Shown here: positions 17,959 through 27,683 of the stretch, piece by piece
Numbering within the stretch: the first letter of the stretch is position 1
How the letters are laid out: every line of letters begins with the position of its first letter
DNA from: Pseudomonas lini
GTDB lineage: Bacteria; Pseudomonadota; Gammaproteobacteria; Pseudomonadales; Pseudomonadaceae
NCBI RefSeq assembly: GCF_001042905.1
Contig: NZ_JYLB01000008.1
Span: 186,001-250,000 of the forward strand
Direction of reading: 5' to 3'
DNA length: 64,000 nt
Notes under the pieces: model-generated
What the model was told of the DNA's origin: nothing
Seen by the model: only the letters and a program-made list of their open reading frames with translations
Databases searched by the model: none
Position numbers and translations under genes: made by a program

Positions 17959-18900
17959 TTATTGTTCTGTCAGGGGGCGCAGGCGCACGCCCTGTTCGAG
18001 GTGCGCCAGTTGCGCGGTGTCGCCGATACCAAAACCGATCTGGGTAACGGCCATGGCGGCAATTGCGGTGGCGGTGCGCAAGGTTTGCTCGGGCGTATCG
18101 GCACTGAGCAAACCGTGCAGCATGCCCGCCAGCAACGAATCCCCCGCGCCGACAGTGCTGACCACGCTGACCTTGGGTGGCGTGGCGTGCATGGCCGAGC
18201 CGACACTGAACCAGTTCACCCCGTCGGCACCGTCGGAAATCACCACGTGCTCGATACCATGCGCATGCAAGCGGCTCGCCGCCTCCGCTTGGGCGCCCAC
18301 GGAAACCACCTCGCAATCCAGCGCTTGCGCCAGTTCTTCGGTGTTGGGTTTGATCAGCCACGGGCCGGCAGCCAAGCCAGCGCGCAAGGCTTCACCGCTG
18401 GTGTCGAGCGCCACTTTCAAACCGCGTTTTTTCAAGCGCTGGATCAACTCCCGCAACCACTGAGGATTCACGCCACGGGGCAAACTACCGGCCACGACGA
18501 CCGCGTCATGCCCAGGAGCAATCTGATCGAGTCGATCGAGCAAGGCCTGCTGCGCCGCTTCACTGACCCTGGGCCCCGGGCCGTTGATGTCGGTGATGCG
18601 CCCATCGCTTTCTGCCAGTTTGATGTTGCTGCGGGTCTCGCCGGGGACACGGACAAACGCGTCGGTAAAACCGCGTTTGGCAAACAGGGTTTCGAACGCC
18701 TGGAGGTTGTCTTCCCCGAGAAAACCGCTGACGGTCAGCTGATGCCCGAGGTCGGCCAGCACCTGCGCCACATTCACGCCTTTGCCGGCGGCGTGGGTGT
18801 GCATTTCGTCGCTGCGATTGACCTGACCGGGGGTAAGTAGCGGTAATTGGACGGTGAGGTCCAGCGCCGGGTTAAGGGTCAGGGTTAAGATCTTGGCCAT
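17959..18900 (-). CDS. fruK: 1-phosphofructokinase
   Basis: Cytoplasmic PfkB-family kinase converting fructose-1-phosphate to fructose-1,6-bisphosphate, 313 residues. Family motifs: LNPALDLTVQLP at the N-terminus, AAGKGVNVA near 38-46, and the C-terminal ATP/catalytic signature VGAGDSLLAGML with the catalytic Asp. The start overlaps the fruB stop by one base, and fruA starts 11 bases after the fruK stop. Its substrate F1P is the effector that releases Cra from DNA. Confidence 0.96.
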   Translation of the reverse strand: MAKILTLTLNPALDLTVQLPLLTPGQVNRSDEMHTHAAGKGVNVAQVLADLGHQLTVSGFLGEDNLQAFETLFAKRGFTDAFVRVPGETRSNIKLAESDGRITDINGPGPRVSEAAQQALLDRLDQIAPGHDAVVVAGSLPRGVNPQWLRELIQRLKKRGLKVALDTSGEALRAGLAAGPWLIKPNTEELAQALDCEVVSVGAQAEAASRLHAHGIEHVVISDGADGVNWFSVGSAMHATPPKVSVVSTVGAGDSLLAGMLHGLLSADTPEQTLRTATAIAAMAVTQIGFGIGDTAQLAHLEQGVRLRPLTEQ

Positions 18901-21761
18901 TACAGGGCCTCCACTAATGCACGAACTTCGTTCGCGCTGCCCACGGCCAAGGCCTGTTGGGCAAGGGTTTGAGTCTGGGTCAGGCTGAGTTCACGAATGC
19001 GCGCCTTGACCTCGGCAATGCTGCGGCCCGACACGCTCAACTCATCCACACCCAGGCCCACCAGCACCGGTACCGCCAGCGGATCGGCCGCCAGTTCACC
19101 GCACACGCCGACCCACTTGCCATGAGCATGAGCCGCACGCACGGTGATGTCGATCAGTTGCAGCACCGCCGGATGCAAGCCATCAGCCTGAGCCGACAAG
19201 GTCGGATGACCACGGTCGATGGCCAGGGTGTATTGCGTCAGGTCGTTGGTGCCGACGCTGAAAAAGTCCACTTCCTTGGCCAGCACCGGCGCCAGCAAAG
19301 CGGCCGACGGCACTTCGATCATGATCCCCAGTTGCAGGTCCGCAACCGGGATTTCCAGACGCAGACGTTCGGTCATGTCCCGAGCCTGACGCCACTCATC
19401 GACGCTGCCGACCATCGGGAACATGATCCGCAATGGACGGTTGTCAGCCGCTCGCAGCAAGGCGCGCAATTGCGCTTCCATGACCTGCGGACGTTGCAGG
19501 GTCAGGCGAATGCCACGCACGCCGAGGAACGGGTTTTCTTCTTTCGCGATCGGCCAGTACGGCAGCGGTTTGTCACCACCGACGTCAAGGGTGCGCACCA
19601 CCAGCGGTCGACCGGCCAGGCCATCGAGCACACGACGGTATTCGACTTCCTGAGTCGCCTCGTCCGGTGCCTGGGAGTGGGCCATGAAAATCAGTTCGGT
19701 ACGCAGCAGGCCAATGCCTTCGGCGCCCTGCTCCACCGCACTGGTGACGCCGGCGCTTTCACCGATATTGGCGAACACTTCCACCGCGTGGCCGTCAGTC
19801 GTCAACGCCGGTTGATGGCGTTGTTCAGCGGCGGCTTTCAAGCGCAGTTCACGGGTGTCGCGCTCTTCAGTGGCGCGCTGCAAGGTCGCGGCATCGGCGT
19901 CCACATGCAGGCGACCACGTTGACCATCGATCAACAGCGGCGTGCCCGGCTTCAACAGCAACACCGCAGCACCGGCGCCCACCAGCGCGGGAATACCGAG
20001 GGCACGCGCGACGATGGCGCTGTGGGCAGTGGCGCCACCGCGAGCGGTGAGGATACCGGCGACGCGCGTTGGATCGAGACGTGCCACGTCGGATGGGCCG
20101 ACTTCGTCCATCACCAGAATGTACGGCTGCTCCGGCTCGGCTGGCGTTTCGACGCCACTCAATTGCGCCAGCACCCGACGGCCAATGTCGCGCAAGTCGG
20201 CGGCACGTTCGGCGAGCAAGGCGTCCTGCAGCGATTCCTGTTGTTTGGCAGCCGCTTCAATCACCGCCATCCACGCCGCTTCGGCGCTTTCGCCTTGCTT
20301 GAGGCGGGTGTCGACTTCGTCGGTCAGTTCCGGGTCGTCGAGCATTTCCTGGTGGGTGATGAAAATCTCGCGAATCGCTTTGGCCTTGCTGCGCTCGATC
20401 AGGCCTTCGATGTCGCGACGCACATCCGCCAACGCATGCTTGAGACGTTCGCGCTCGATGGCGGCAGACTCACCGCGCAGCGGGTAATCAATGACTTGCA
20501 GCACTTGGATATGCGCCGGGCCGATGGCGATCCCTGGCGCGGCAGCAATCGCCTGAATCAAACTGCCGGAGACCGGTGCGAGCAGCACTTCGGCAACATC
20601 GGCGATCACTTCGCGCTGTTGGCTCACTGCCGGCAGCGGCTCGACTTCTTCACCGAGGCCTTCTTCGATGGCCGCCAGCAAGGCCGGCAAGGCGTCGGCG
20701 GCGATGGTTGGTTCGGCGATGAATTCCAGCACCTGACCGCGACGGGCGCCGAGACTGAGCAGTTTGCTCAAACTCTTCACCGACACCGCGCTGTCGTGGC
20801 CATCGACGATACGCACGCGGATTTCGCCTTCAAAACTTTTCGCCAGCTGCGCGAGAATCTTCGCCGGGCGCGCATGCAGACCGTGGGCGTTGGCCAGGGC
20901 AATGCGTGCGCTTGGCCAATCCGCCGGCACTTCACCGCCGAGGACTTCCAGCACCGCGCGGCTGCTGGTGGCACGGCCCAATTCATGACCACGGCCTTCG
21001 ATCAGCAACGCGCAAAGGCGTTCGAGCAATGCCTGATGGGCTTCACCAAGGCTGGCCAAACAGAACAGCCCGCTCAACGGCTGACCGAGGTAGCGCATGG
21101 GTTTGTCCGGGGTAACGAACGCCAGGCCCGGACGCTTCACCGTTTGTTCGCTGTGCAACCACCACAGGCCATCGCCCAGCGGCAGCGCGTCGACCTGCTG
21201 CAAGACGCCGGCAAAACCATTGCTCACGCAATCGGCCTGACGCAGCAAGCGGGCACCGCGCCAGACCAGTTCTTCGAAGTCATCAGCGGAAACACCGAGG
21301 CCGATCATCTGTGCGTCCAACGCCAATTCTTGCGGCGCGCCTTGCAGCAGTTTCAACAAGGCTTCGGCGGAACTGGCGCGGCGCAGGGCCTGGCCCAGAT
21401 CGGTTTCACCGAGGGCGCGGGTCAGCAGTTGCAACAGGCGCAGGTGTTCATCGGATTTGGCGGCGATACCAATCGCCAGATAAACGATCTGGCCATCGCC
21501 CCAGTCCACGCCGTCAGGAAACTGCATCAACCGCACGCCGGTGGAAAACACCAGATCGCGGGTTTCCGGGGTGCCGTGTGGGATGGCAATACCTTGGCCG
21601 AGAAAGGTCGAGCCCTGGACTTCCCGGGCCTGCAAGCCCGCGAGGTAACCATCGGCCACCAGGCCATCGGTCACGAGTCGGTCAGCGAGTAATTGCAGGG
21701 CGGTGGCTTTATCCACAGCCGACTGGCCCATGGATATCTGCTCTATGGTGAGCTCGAGCAT
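18900..21761 (-). CDS. fruB: Fructose PTS multiphosphoryl transfer protein (IIA-HPr-EI)
   Basis: 953-residue cytoplasmic fusion that carries phosphate from PEP to FruA. Domain order: EIIA-Fru (about 1-145, phospho-His62 in IAIPHGTPE), an intermediate region, HPr-like domain (about 284-370, His296 in GLHARPA), and enzyme I (about 400-953, phospho-His580 in GGATAHSAIVAR, with the PEP-binding EVPSAALLAP and NDLTQYTLAIDR motifs). Such pseudomonads have this as their only sugar PTS, so all phosphotransfer steps are in two proteins. Expression is under Cra control from the region at 21762-22062. Confidence 0.97.
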   Translation of the reverse strand: MLELTIEQISMGQSAVDKATALQLLADRLVTDGLVADGYLAGLQAREVQGSTFLGQGIAIPHGTPETRDLVFSTGVRLMQFPDGVDWGDGQIVYLAIGIAAKSDEHLRLLQLLTRALGETDLGQALRRASSAEALLKLLQGAPQELALDAQMIGLGVSADDFEELVWRGARLLRQADCVSNGFAGVLQQVDALPLGDGLWWLHSEQTVKRPGLAFVTPDKPMRYLGQPLSGLFCLASLGEAHQALLERLCALLIEGRGHELGRATSSRAVLEVLGGEVPADWPSARIALANAHGLHARPAKILAQLAKSFEGEIRVRIVDGHDSAVSVKSLSKLLSLGARRGQVLEFIAEPTIAADALPALLAAIEEGLGEEVEPLPAVSQQREVIADVAEVLLAPVSGSLIQAIAAAPGIAIGPAHIQVLQVIDYPLRGESAAIERERLKHALADVRRDIEGLIERSKAKAIREIFITHQEMLDDPELTDEVDTRLKQGESAEAAWMAVIEAAAKQQESLQDALLAERAADLRDIGRRVLAQLSGVETPAEPEQPYILVMDEVGPSDVARLDPTRVAGILTARGGATAHSAIVARALGIPALVGAGAAVLLLKPGTPLLIDGQRGRLHVDADAATLQRATEERDTRELRLKAAAEQRHQPALTTDGHAVEVFANIGESAGVTSAVEQGAEGIGLLRTELIFMAHSQAPDEATQEVEYRRVLDGLAGRPLVVRTLDVGGDKPLPYWPIAKEENPFLGVRGIRLTLQRPQVMEAQLRALLRAADNRPLRIMFPMVGSVDEWRQARDMTERLRLEIPVADLQLGIMIEVPSAALLAPVLAKEVDFFSVGTNDLTQYTLAIDRGHPTLSAQADGLHPAVLQLIDITVRAAHAHGKWVGVCGELAADPLAVPVLVGLGVDELSVSGRSIAEVKARIRELSLTQTQTLAQQALAVGSANEVRALVEAL

Positions 21762-22062
21762 GCTTTCTCCTTTTTGGCGCCGTGTGACGCCAGGTATTGT
21801 TTTGATTGATTCAGCTTAGGCCCTTGAGAGCGCCTTTTCAGGGGCAGTTTTGGCGGTTTCGCGGCAGAACCGTCCAAAGCGACCTGTAACGTAGAAAATA
21901 CGCCTGCTGAAACGTTTAATCTAGAATGTTAGGCACGTTACTCGATAATGTCTCATCCTTGAAGTCCAATTGTCGGATGTGCTGCGACAATGGTCGCCTG
22001 CCCGAATCGGGTAGGATTGGCGAAAATGTCGGGCAAGCTCGAACAAATAAGGAAAACCCGGG
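21762..22062. other. Divergent promoter region fruBKA / cra
   Basis: 301 noncoding bases between divergent fruB and cra. They hold a Cra operator at 21908-21919. No other gene is visible. Fru-operon and cra promoters must lie here, but I cannot place their -35/-10 boxes with confidence. Confidence 0.7.
21908..21919 (-). promoter_or_regulatory. Cra (FruR) operator for fruBKA
   Basis: TGAAACGTTTAA on the plus strand, i.e. TTAAACGTTTCA read toward fruB. As I recall, this is the same sequence as the operator described for Cra at the fruB promoter of P. putida. It is about 147 bases upstream of the fruB start. Fructose-1-phosphate bound to Cra would relieve repression. Confidence 0.85.
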
Positions 22063-23058
22063 TTGAAACTCAGTGATATTGCACAGTTGGCCGGCGTCTC
22101 CGTGACTACCGCCAGTTATGTCATCAATGGCAAGGCTGAACAGCAACGGATCAGCAGCGCCACCGTCGAACGTGTGCGCGCAGTGGTCGAACAACATGGC
22201 TTCACACCCAACCCTCAGGCCGCCGGGTTGCGCAGTCGGCACACCCGCACCTTGGGCTTCATTCTGCCGGACCTGGAAAACCCCAGTTACGCGCGAATCG
22301 CCAAACTGCTGGAACAAGGCGCCCGGGCTCGCGGCTATCAGCTACTGATCGCCAGCTCCGACGATGCGCCGGACAGCGAACGGCAATTGCTGCAACTGTT
22401 CCGCGCCCGACGTTGCGATGCGCTGATCGTCGCCAGTTGCCTGCCGGCCGGCGATGACAGCTACCGTCAGTTGCAGGCCAAAGGCATTCCGATCATCGCC
22501 ATCGACCGGGTGATGGAGCCTGAGCACTTTTGCTCGGTGATCAGTGACGACCGCGAAGCCAGTCTGCAGCTTACCCGCAGCCTGCTGGACCCGTTGCCCA
22601 AGCAGATCGCGCTGATCGGTGCCCGTCCCGAATTGAGTATCAGCCAGGAACGGGCGGCAGGTTTCAAGCAAGCGCTGAACGGCTTCAAAGGCGAGGCGCT
22701 GATCGAACACGGCGAGTCGTTCAGTCGAGAGTGCGGCAAACAATTGATGGAAGAGTTGCTTCAGCGCCTGGGCCATTTGCCGGATGCGTTGGTGACTACA
22801 TCCTACGTGCTGCTTCAGGGCGTGTTCGATGCCTTGCACGACTTCCCGCTGAAGTCCCGCCCGCTACGCTTGGGCACCTTCGGTGATACGCAGTTGCTGG
22901 ACTTCCTGCCACTGCCGGTCAACGCCATGTCCCAGCAGCATCAGCTGATCGCCGACAAGGCTTTGCAACTGGCGTTGGCGGCCATTGAACAGGCCGATTA
23001 CCAACCCGGCGTGCAGGCCATCGCGCGGACCTTCAAGCAGCGTATTCATCAGGACTGA
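22063..23058 (+). CDS. cra: Catabolite repressor-activator Cra (FruR), LacI family
   Basis: 331-residue LacI-family regulator. N-terminal helix-turn-helix (residues 1-50: LSDIAQLAGVSVTTASYVINGK) and hinge, then a periplasmic-binding-protein-like effector domain for fructose-1-phosphate. It starts with TTG at 22063, with AAGGA upstream; no ATG is available near the conserved MKLSDIA.. start. It is divergent from fruBKA, which it is expected to repress in Pseudomonas. The tatD-like gene begins 3 bases after its stop, so the two are cotranscribed. Confidence 0.95.
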   Translation: MKLSDIAQLAGVSVTTASYVINGKAEQQRISSATVERVRAVVEQHGFTPNPQAAGLRSRHTRTLGFILPDLENPSYARIAKLLEQGARARGYQLLIASSDDAPDSERQLLQLFRARRCDALIVASCLPAGDDSYRQLQAKGIPIIAIDRVMEPEHFCSVISDDREASLQLTRSLLDPLPKQIALIGARPELSISQERAAGFKQALNGFKGEALIEHGESFSRECGKQLMEELLQRLGHLPDALVTTSYVLLQGVFDALHDFPLKSRPLRLGTFGDTQLLDFLPLPVNAMSQQHQLIADKALQLALAAIEQADYQPGVQAIARTFKQRIHQD

Positions 23059-23061
23059 GCC

Positions 23062-23838
23062 GTGGAACTGATCGACACCCACACTCATCTGGATTTCCCG
23101 GATTTCGACGTGGATCGTCAGGCGCTGCTGGCCGAGAGCCGCGCCCTCGGCGTGCGACGGATGGTGGTGCTGGGGGTTTATCAGGCCAATTGGCAGCGGG
23201 TCTGGGATCTGGTGCAAAGCGATCCCGATCTGCATGCGGCGTTCGGTTTGCACCCGGTGTATCTGGATGACCATCGCCCTGAGGACTTGACCGAACTCGG
23301 TGACTGGTTGACGCGTCTGGCGGGCCATCGACAGTTATGCGCGGTGGGTGAGATCGGTCTGGATTACTTCATCGAAACTTTGGATCGTGAACGCCAGCAA
23401 GCGCTGTTCGACGCCCAACTGCAATTGGCGGCGGACTTCAATCTGCCGGCGCTGATTCACGTGCGACGCAGCCATGCAGCGGTGATTGCCACGCTCAAAC
23501 GGTTTCGCTTGAAACGCGCGGGGATCATTCATGCCTTCGCCGGTAGCCAGGAAGAGGCCCGCGAATACATCAAGCTGGGTTTCAAACTCGGCCTCGGCGG
23601 CGCCGCGACCTGGCCGCAGGCCCTGCGCATGCACCGCGTGCTCGCCGGTTTACCCGTTGAATCGGTGGTACTGGAAACCGACTCACCGGACATGGCCCCC
23701 GCCATGTTCCCCGGTCAACGCAACAGCCCGGCGCATTTGCCGGCGATCTGCGAGGCACTGGCCGCCCTCATGGCGATCAGCCCCGAACAACTGGCTGCCA
23801 CCAGCACGGCCAATGCGTGTGAGTTGTTTAACTGGTAA
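23062..23838 (+). CDS. TatD-family metal-dependent hydrolase (YjjV-like)
   Basis: 258-residue TIM-barrel hydrolase of the TatD DNase family. Metal motifs: DTHTHLDFP at residues 4-12, GEIGLDY near 96, a central His in IHVRRSHAAV, HAFAGSQEEA and the late Asp in LETDSPDM. TatD proteins are 3'-5' DNases acting in DNA repair or degradation; the YjjV branch is poorly characterised. Start GTG 23062, three bases after the cra stop, which implies translational coupling. A family B repeat follows. It is not the tatABC-linked tatD. Confidence 0.88.
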   Translation: MELIDTHTHLDFPDFDVDRQALLAESRALGVRRMVVLGVYQANWQRVWDLVQSDPDLHAAFGLHPVYLDDHRPEDLTELGDWLTRLAGHRQLCAVGEIGLDYFIETLDRERQQALFDAQLQLAADFNLPALIHVRRSHAAVIATLKRFRLKRAGIIHAFAGSQEEAREYIKLGFKLGLGGAATWPQALRMHRVLAGLPVESVVLETDSPDMAPAMFPGQRNSPAHLPAICEALAALMAISPEQLAATSTANACELFNW

Positions 23839-23859
23839 TCCACTGATTCACACAATACC

Positions 23860-23948
23860 TGTGGGAGCGGGCTTGCTCGCGAAAGCGGTTTATCAGTCAC
23901 ATCAATGTTGAATGTGACGACCTCTTCGCGAGCAAGCCCGCTCCCACA
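23860..23948. repeat. Paired inverted extragenic repeat (family B), copy 2
   Basis: Same arms as the element at 3357-3445 (GTGGGAGCGGGCTTGCTCGC and complement) with a different, AT-richer centre containing ATCAATGTTGAAT. Lies between the convergent tatD-like gene and the chemotaxis receptor gene. Confidence 0.85.
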
Positions 23949-23966
23949 TTTGTTCCGGGGTGCTTT

Positions 23967-25994
23967 TTAAACCCGGAACGCGCTGATCAATTGTTTGAGT
24001 TCAACCACCTGCGCCGACAACGCACGACTGGCATCTTCAGTCTGGTGCGCGCCCTCGGCGGTGCGCTCACCGGCGCGGTTGATCTCGACGATGTTCTGGT
24101 CAATATCGTGAGCCACGGCGGTCTGCTGCTCTACCGCAGCGGCGATCTGCTGGTTCTGGTCGACGATCATGCCGACGGCGCCGAGGATGTTTTCTAGCGC
24201 CTGCTGAACCTTTTCCGACTGCCCGACCGTGCCGTTGGCCATCTGATGGCTGGTGCCCATCGCCTTGACCGCCGCCCCGACACCGCTGTGCAGTTTGGCA
24301 ATCATCTGCTCGATTTCTTCGGTCGATTGCTGGGTGCGTTTGGCCAGGGTCCGGACCTCGTCCGCCACCACCGCAAAACCACGACCCTGCTCGCCCGCGC
24401 GCGCGGCTTCGATGGCCGCGTTGAGCGCCAGCAGGTTGGTCTGTTCGGCGATGCTTTTGATCACTTCCAGCACACGACTGATGGACTGGCTGTCACTGGC
24501 CAGTTGGTTGATCACCCGCACCGACTGATCGATTTCACTGGCCAGTGCAGCGATGCTGCCCTGCTGGGACTCCACCAACCCGCGCCCGCTGATGGTTTCG
24601 TCGTTGACGCTGTGGGCGCTGCTGACGGCCGCCGCGGCACTGCGCGCCACTTCCAGAGACGTGGCTGACATCTGATTCATCGCCGTGGCGACTTGCTCGA
24701 TCTGCGTACGCTGCCCCGCGCATGCCTGATTGCTCTGGGCGGACACGTTCTCGACCTGGCCGGCCTGACGCTCGACCTCACTGACGGTTTGGCCCACCCG
24801 TTCGATCAGGTCATGGATTTTCTTCACGGTGCCGGTGAATACCTCGCCCAACTCGCCCAGTTCATCGCGACTGTTGGCGCTGAAGGTCACGGTCATATCC
24901 CCGGCCGCCACCTTGTCCATCACCGCGCCAAGACGCTTGAGGGTGGTGCGGGTCGAGGCGTAGAAACCGCCATAGAGGTAAAAAATCAACACAAACACCA
25001 GCGCCAGCGCCACTGCCTGCAGGATCATGTGGGTGCGGTGCTGCTCCAGCCGCTGCTGCAACTGGGTACCGAGAAACTTCAGGGTGGCTTCATTGAGTTG
25101 GTAAGTCTGGTCGATCAGGCCCGTGACCTGATCGTAAAAGGCCTGCCACGGTGCATCGAGTGTGTCAGCCATCACCACCTGTTCTTCGAACAGTTCACTG
25201 GCCTTTTTCAGGGAGGCCTTGCTGCTTTCGGCCTGAGCGGCCAAGGTTTCGTGCGCTGCTTTACTGGAGCCCAGAGCATCCTGCAATTTCAGACCGTATT
25301 CGGCCTGCAGCTTTTCGATCTGCACCAGCAATTCATCGAAACGGGTGCTCGAGGCCGAATTGAGAAAGCCCTGCCCCAACGAGTAAGAACCCATCGCCCG
25401 GCCTTCGCCGAGCGTCTGGGTGACGGCTGGCGTGACGTTGGTAATGAGCTCGCTCAACTGACGCATGTCGCTCTGGCTGTCGCGGCTCAGGCCGGCCTGA
25501 CTGGCGATGATCTGGCTGAAAATCTGCGCGTTGCCGAGCAACTTGCCGATCAGCGCACTTTTACTTTGCAGGGAGGTTTCCGTTTGCTGGGCCTTGAACG
25601 CGGCAATCATTTCATCGCGCTTACCATCGAAAAAGGTGATTTGCTCCGGGTCAGTGGTCATCGCCGCCAGCCCTTGCAAACGGGTCAGAACGCTTTGCTC
25701 CAGAGCACTGATATTCGACTCGACATGACCCGCCTTGCCGGACTGGCCAAGGATGACGTTGATCTGCACCAGGTTGTTCAGGGTTTCCAGATCCCGGCGC
25801 AGGCTCAGGCCGCTGCCCAACAGGTCGAGGCTTTGCAGCTCGACCCGTGTGCCCTGGAATTCGCGATAGGAATCGCGCACCAGATAGAAGTTGGTCACCA
25901 GCATCGGCACGAGGAACAGCACGCTGATCAGGCTGAACTTCATGCCGAAACTCAGGCGGTTCATCAGCGCGACGGCGGGATAGAGCAAGCTCAT
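23967..25994 (-). CDS. Methyl-accepting chemotaxis protein
   Basis: 675-residue chemoreceptor. One membrane helix near residues 17-40, a periplasmic region of about 285 residues predicted to be all-helical (long, bimodular rather than the small four-helix bundle), a second helix near 325-345, HAMP (about 346-400), then the cytoplasmic signalling hairpin with tip EQTNLLALNAAIEAARAGEQ, which binds CheA/CheW. The ligand is unknown. It corresponds in position to PA4520, beside ampE. ATG 25994 is used; the GTG one codon earlier is equally close to GGGAG. No CheR-docking pentapeptide is seen at the C-terminus (ends LISAFRV). Confidence 0.93.
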   Translation of the reverse strand: MSLLYPAVALMNRLSFGMKFSLISVLFLVPMLVTNFYLVRDSYREFQGTRVELQSLDLLGSGLSLRRDLETLNNLVQINVILGQSGKAGHVESNISALEQSVLTRLQGLAAMTTDPEQITFFDGKRDEMIAAFKAQQTETSLQSKSALIGKLLGNAQIFSQIIASQAGLSRDSQSDMRQLSELITNVTPAVTQTLGEGRAMGSYSLGQGFLNSASSTRFDELLVQIEKLQAEYGLKLQDALGSSKAAHETLAAQAESSKASLKKASELFEEQVVMADTLDAPWQAFYDQVTGLIDQTYQLNEATLKFLGTQLQQRLEQHRTHMILQAVALALVFVLIFYLYGGFYASTRTTLKRLGAVMDKVAAGDMTVTFSANSRDELGELGEVFTGTVKKIHDLIERVGQTVSEVERQAGQVENVSAQSNQACAGQRTQIEQVATAMNQMSATSLEVARSAAAAVSSAHSVNDETISGRGLVESQQGSIAALASEIDQSVRVINQLASDSQSISRVLEVIKSIAEQTNLLALNAAIEAARAGEQGRGFAVVADEVRTLAKRTQQSTEEIEQMIAKLHSGVGAAVKAMGTSHQMANGTVGQSEKVQQALENILGAVGMIVDQNQQIAAAVEQQTAVAHDIDQNIVEINRAGERTAEGAHQTEDASRALSAQVVELKQLISAFRV

Positions 25995-26119
25995 CACTGT
26001 GAAGTCTCCCTTTGAATTCTTATTTTTATGGCAGGCGCGCAGAGACAGCAGATAGCCACTATTGGCGCTATCTCTGTATAGCTTAAATCGGAGGAAGGTT
26101 TTGTAACTTAAGGTTAACG

Positions 26120-26195
26120 AAAAAGATCGCAGCCTTCGGCAGCTCCTACAGATTCACACGATTCCTGTGGAGCTGCCGAAGGCTGCGATCTTTTT
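26120..26195. repeat. Paired inverted extragenic repeat (family A), copy 4
   Basis: Arms AAAAAGATCGCAGCCTTCGG.. (26120-26149) and complement (26166-26195). The right arm has GTGGAG instead of GTAGGAG. Lies in the gap between the chemoreceptor start region and the ampE stop. Confidence 0.85.
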
Positions 26196-26210
26196 GATTC
26201 AAAGCAGAAA

Positions 26211-27047
26211 TCAGGACAAAACAGTCCACAACGCAAACCCGGCATACCAAAGCACTGCCGCGCGCAGCAGCAGTTCCCAGATCCGGTCGAGGCTGTTGAT
26301 GCCGTCCGGCCCGACCACCGGCGCCGGAATTTCACCGGCCACCAACCCGACCTTCTCGATCAGTTGGGCGGCGCTGATGTTCCAGTTCAGTAGCTCGTGC
26401 AGCATCACCCGGCCGACTGCGACAAAGTTGCCGACCAGCGCAAAACTTGCCGCCAGCAGTCGCACCGGTACCCAATCGAACGCATGACGCAGCTGTGCTG
26501 CTCGCTCGACCACGGCCGGGTTCTGCCCGTGCTCCTCGGCCAGCGCCAGCAGTCGATAACTCAACGCAGCAACCGGGCCCAGCAGGAAGTACCAGAAGAT
26601 CACCGCGAAAAAGCTCTGATAGGCCTGCCACAGCAGATGCCCTTCAACTCGCTCCAGCAGTTGCTCGCCGCTGTCCGCGCAAATATTCAGGTCGCGCTTG
26701 GCCACATGGGCGGCGGCTTGCAGGTCTTCCCGGCGCCAGGCATCGCGGAACGGCCCGAGGTCGGCCAGCAGATCACCACGGCCCAGACTGTAAATCACCA
26801 CCAGCAGGTGCACCGGTAACGCCAGCAAACCGTAGGCTACCGGCTCCAGCACCACCAACAGCAAACCCAACAGCGCCACCGGCAACAACACCAGCACCAC
26901 CAGTATCAGCCACGGACGGTTTGTCATGCGTGGGTTGGCTTCAAGCTTGTGCAGCTCACGCACCCAACCGCCATCACGTTGAACCCGATGGCGAAGGGCC
27001 GAGAATTTCTCGATCCACACCGCCAACAGCAGCACCAGAAAACTCAT
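26211..27047 (-). CDS. ampE: Beta-lactamase induction/signalling membrane protein AmpE
   Basis: 278-residue inner-membrane protein of the CobD/CbiB-like AmpE family, with about four to five helices (residues 1-15, 48-68, 70-90, 145-165 and the C-terminal VLWYAGFALW). In enterobacteria and P. aeruginosa it is the second gene of the ampDE operon and is not essential for ampC control; its biochemical role is unclear. Its ATG is three bases after the ampD stop with a GAGTAAC-type ribosome site, so it is coupled to ampD. Confidence 0.93.
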   Translation of the reverse strand: MSFLVLLLAVWIEKFSALRHRVQRDGGWVRELHKLEANPRMTNRPWLILVVLVLLPVALLGLLLVVLEPVAYGLLALPVHLLVVIYSLGRGDLLADLGPFRDAWRREDLQAAAHVAKRDLNICADSGEQLLERVEGHLLWQAYQSFFAVIFWYFLLGPVAALSYRLLALAEEHGQNPAVVERAAQLRHAFDWVPVRLLAASFALVGNFVAVGRVMLHELLNWNISAAQLIEKVGLVAGEIPAPVVGPDGINSLDRIWELLLRAAVLWYAGFALWTVLS

Positions 27048-27049
27048 TG

Positions 27050-27619
27050 TTACTCCTTTTTTTCCAGAGCAGCTTTTGCCAGAGCCACGCGATAGCGTGC
27101 CCAGTCAAATGCCGGTCCCGGATCAGTCTTGCGCCCGGGTGCGATGTCGCTATGCCCGCAGATGCGTTGCGCGGTGATACCCGTGAAGGCGCTTTGCAGC
27201 TGTCGCGTCAGGTCCGTCAACACTTGATATTGGGCGTCGGTGAACGGCAGATCATCCGTGCCTTCAAGCTCGATGCCCACGGAAAAATCGTTACAGGTTT
27301 CCCGTCCTTCGAAACACGAGACGCCAGCGTGCCAGGCACGCTCAAGACAAGAGACAAACTGAGTGACGGTGCCGTCACGTTCAATCAGAAAATGCGCAGA
27401 CACCCGCAGGTCGGCTATTCCTGCAAAGTAGGGATGTTCCGTGACATCCAGACGATTCTGGAAAAACTCCTGCACCTTGCCGGTCAGAAACTGCGCTGGC
27501 GGCAAACTGATGTTGTGGATCACCAGCAGGGAAATTTCGCCCTCGGGGCGCGCATTGAAGTTGGGCGAGGGGCATATGCGCACGCCCTGACACCAACCGC
27601 TCGCGGGGTCCAACTGCAT
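27050..27619 (-). CDS. ampD: 1,6-anhydro-N-acetylmuramyl-L-alanine amidase AmpD
   Basis: Cytoplasmic zinc amidase that strips the peptide from recycled anhydromuropeptides, thereby lowering the AmpR ligand; loss derepresses AmpC beta-lactamase in related species. 189 residues, the normal length. Zinc ligands are visible: His35 in VIHNISLPP, and His and Asp in ICGHSDIAPGRKTDPG near residues 155-167. ATG 27619 follows AAGGA by 6 bases; an upstream in-frame extension overlaps the DUF1631 gene and is not used. The start region and the end of the DUF1631 gene (27684) are separated by only 64 bases. Confidence 0.95.
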   Translation of the reverse strand: MQLDPASGWCQGVRICPSPNFNARPEGEISLLVIHNISLPPAQFLTGKVQEFFQNRLDVTEHPYFAGIADLRVSAHFLIERDGTVTQFVSCLERAWHAGVSCFEGRETCNDFSVGIELEGTDDLPFTDAQYQVLTDLTRQLQSAFTGITAQRICGHSDIAPGRKTDPGPAFDWARYRVALAKAALEKKE

Positions 27620-27683
27620 ACAGGTTCCTTCAACGACGACTGTGTTGGTGCCCAGTATGCCGCGATAGACCCTCGGCGCGCGA

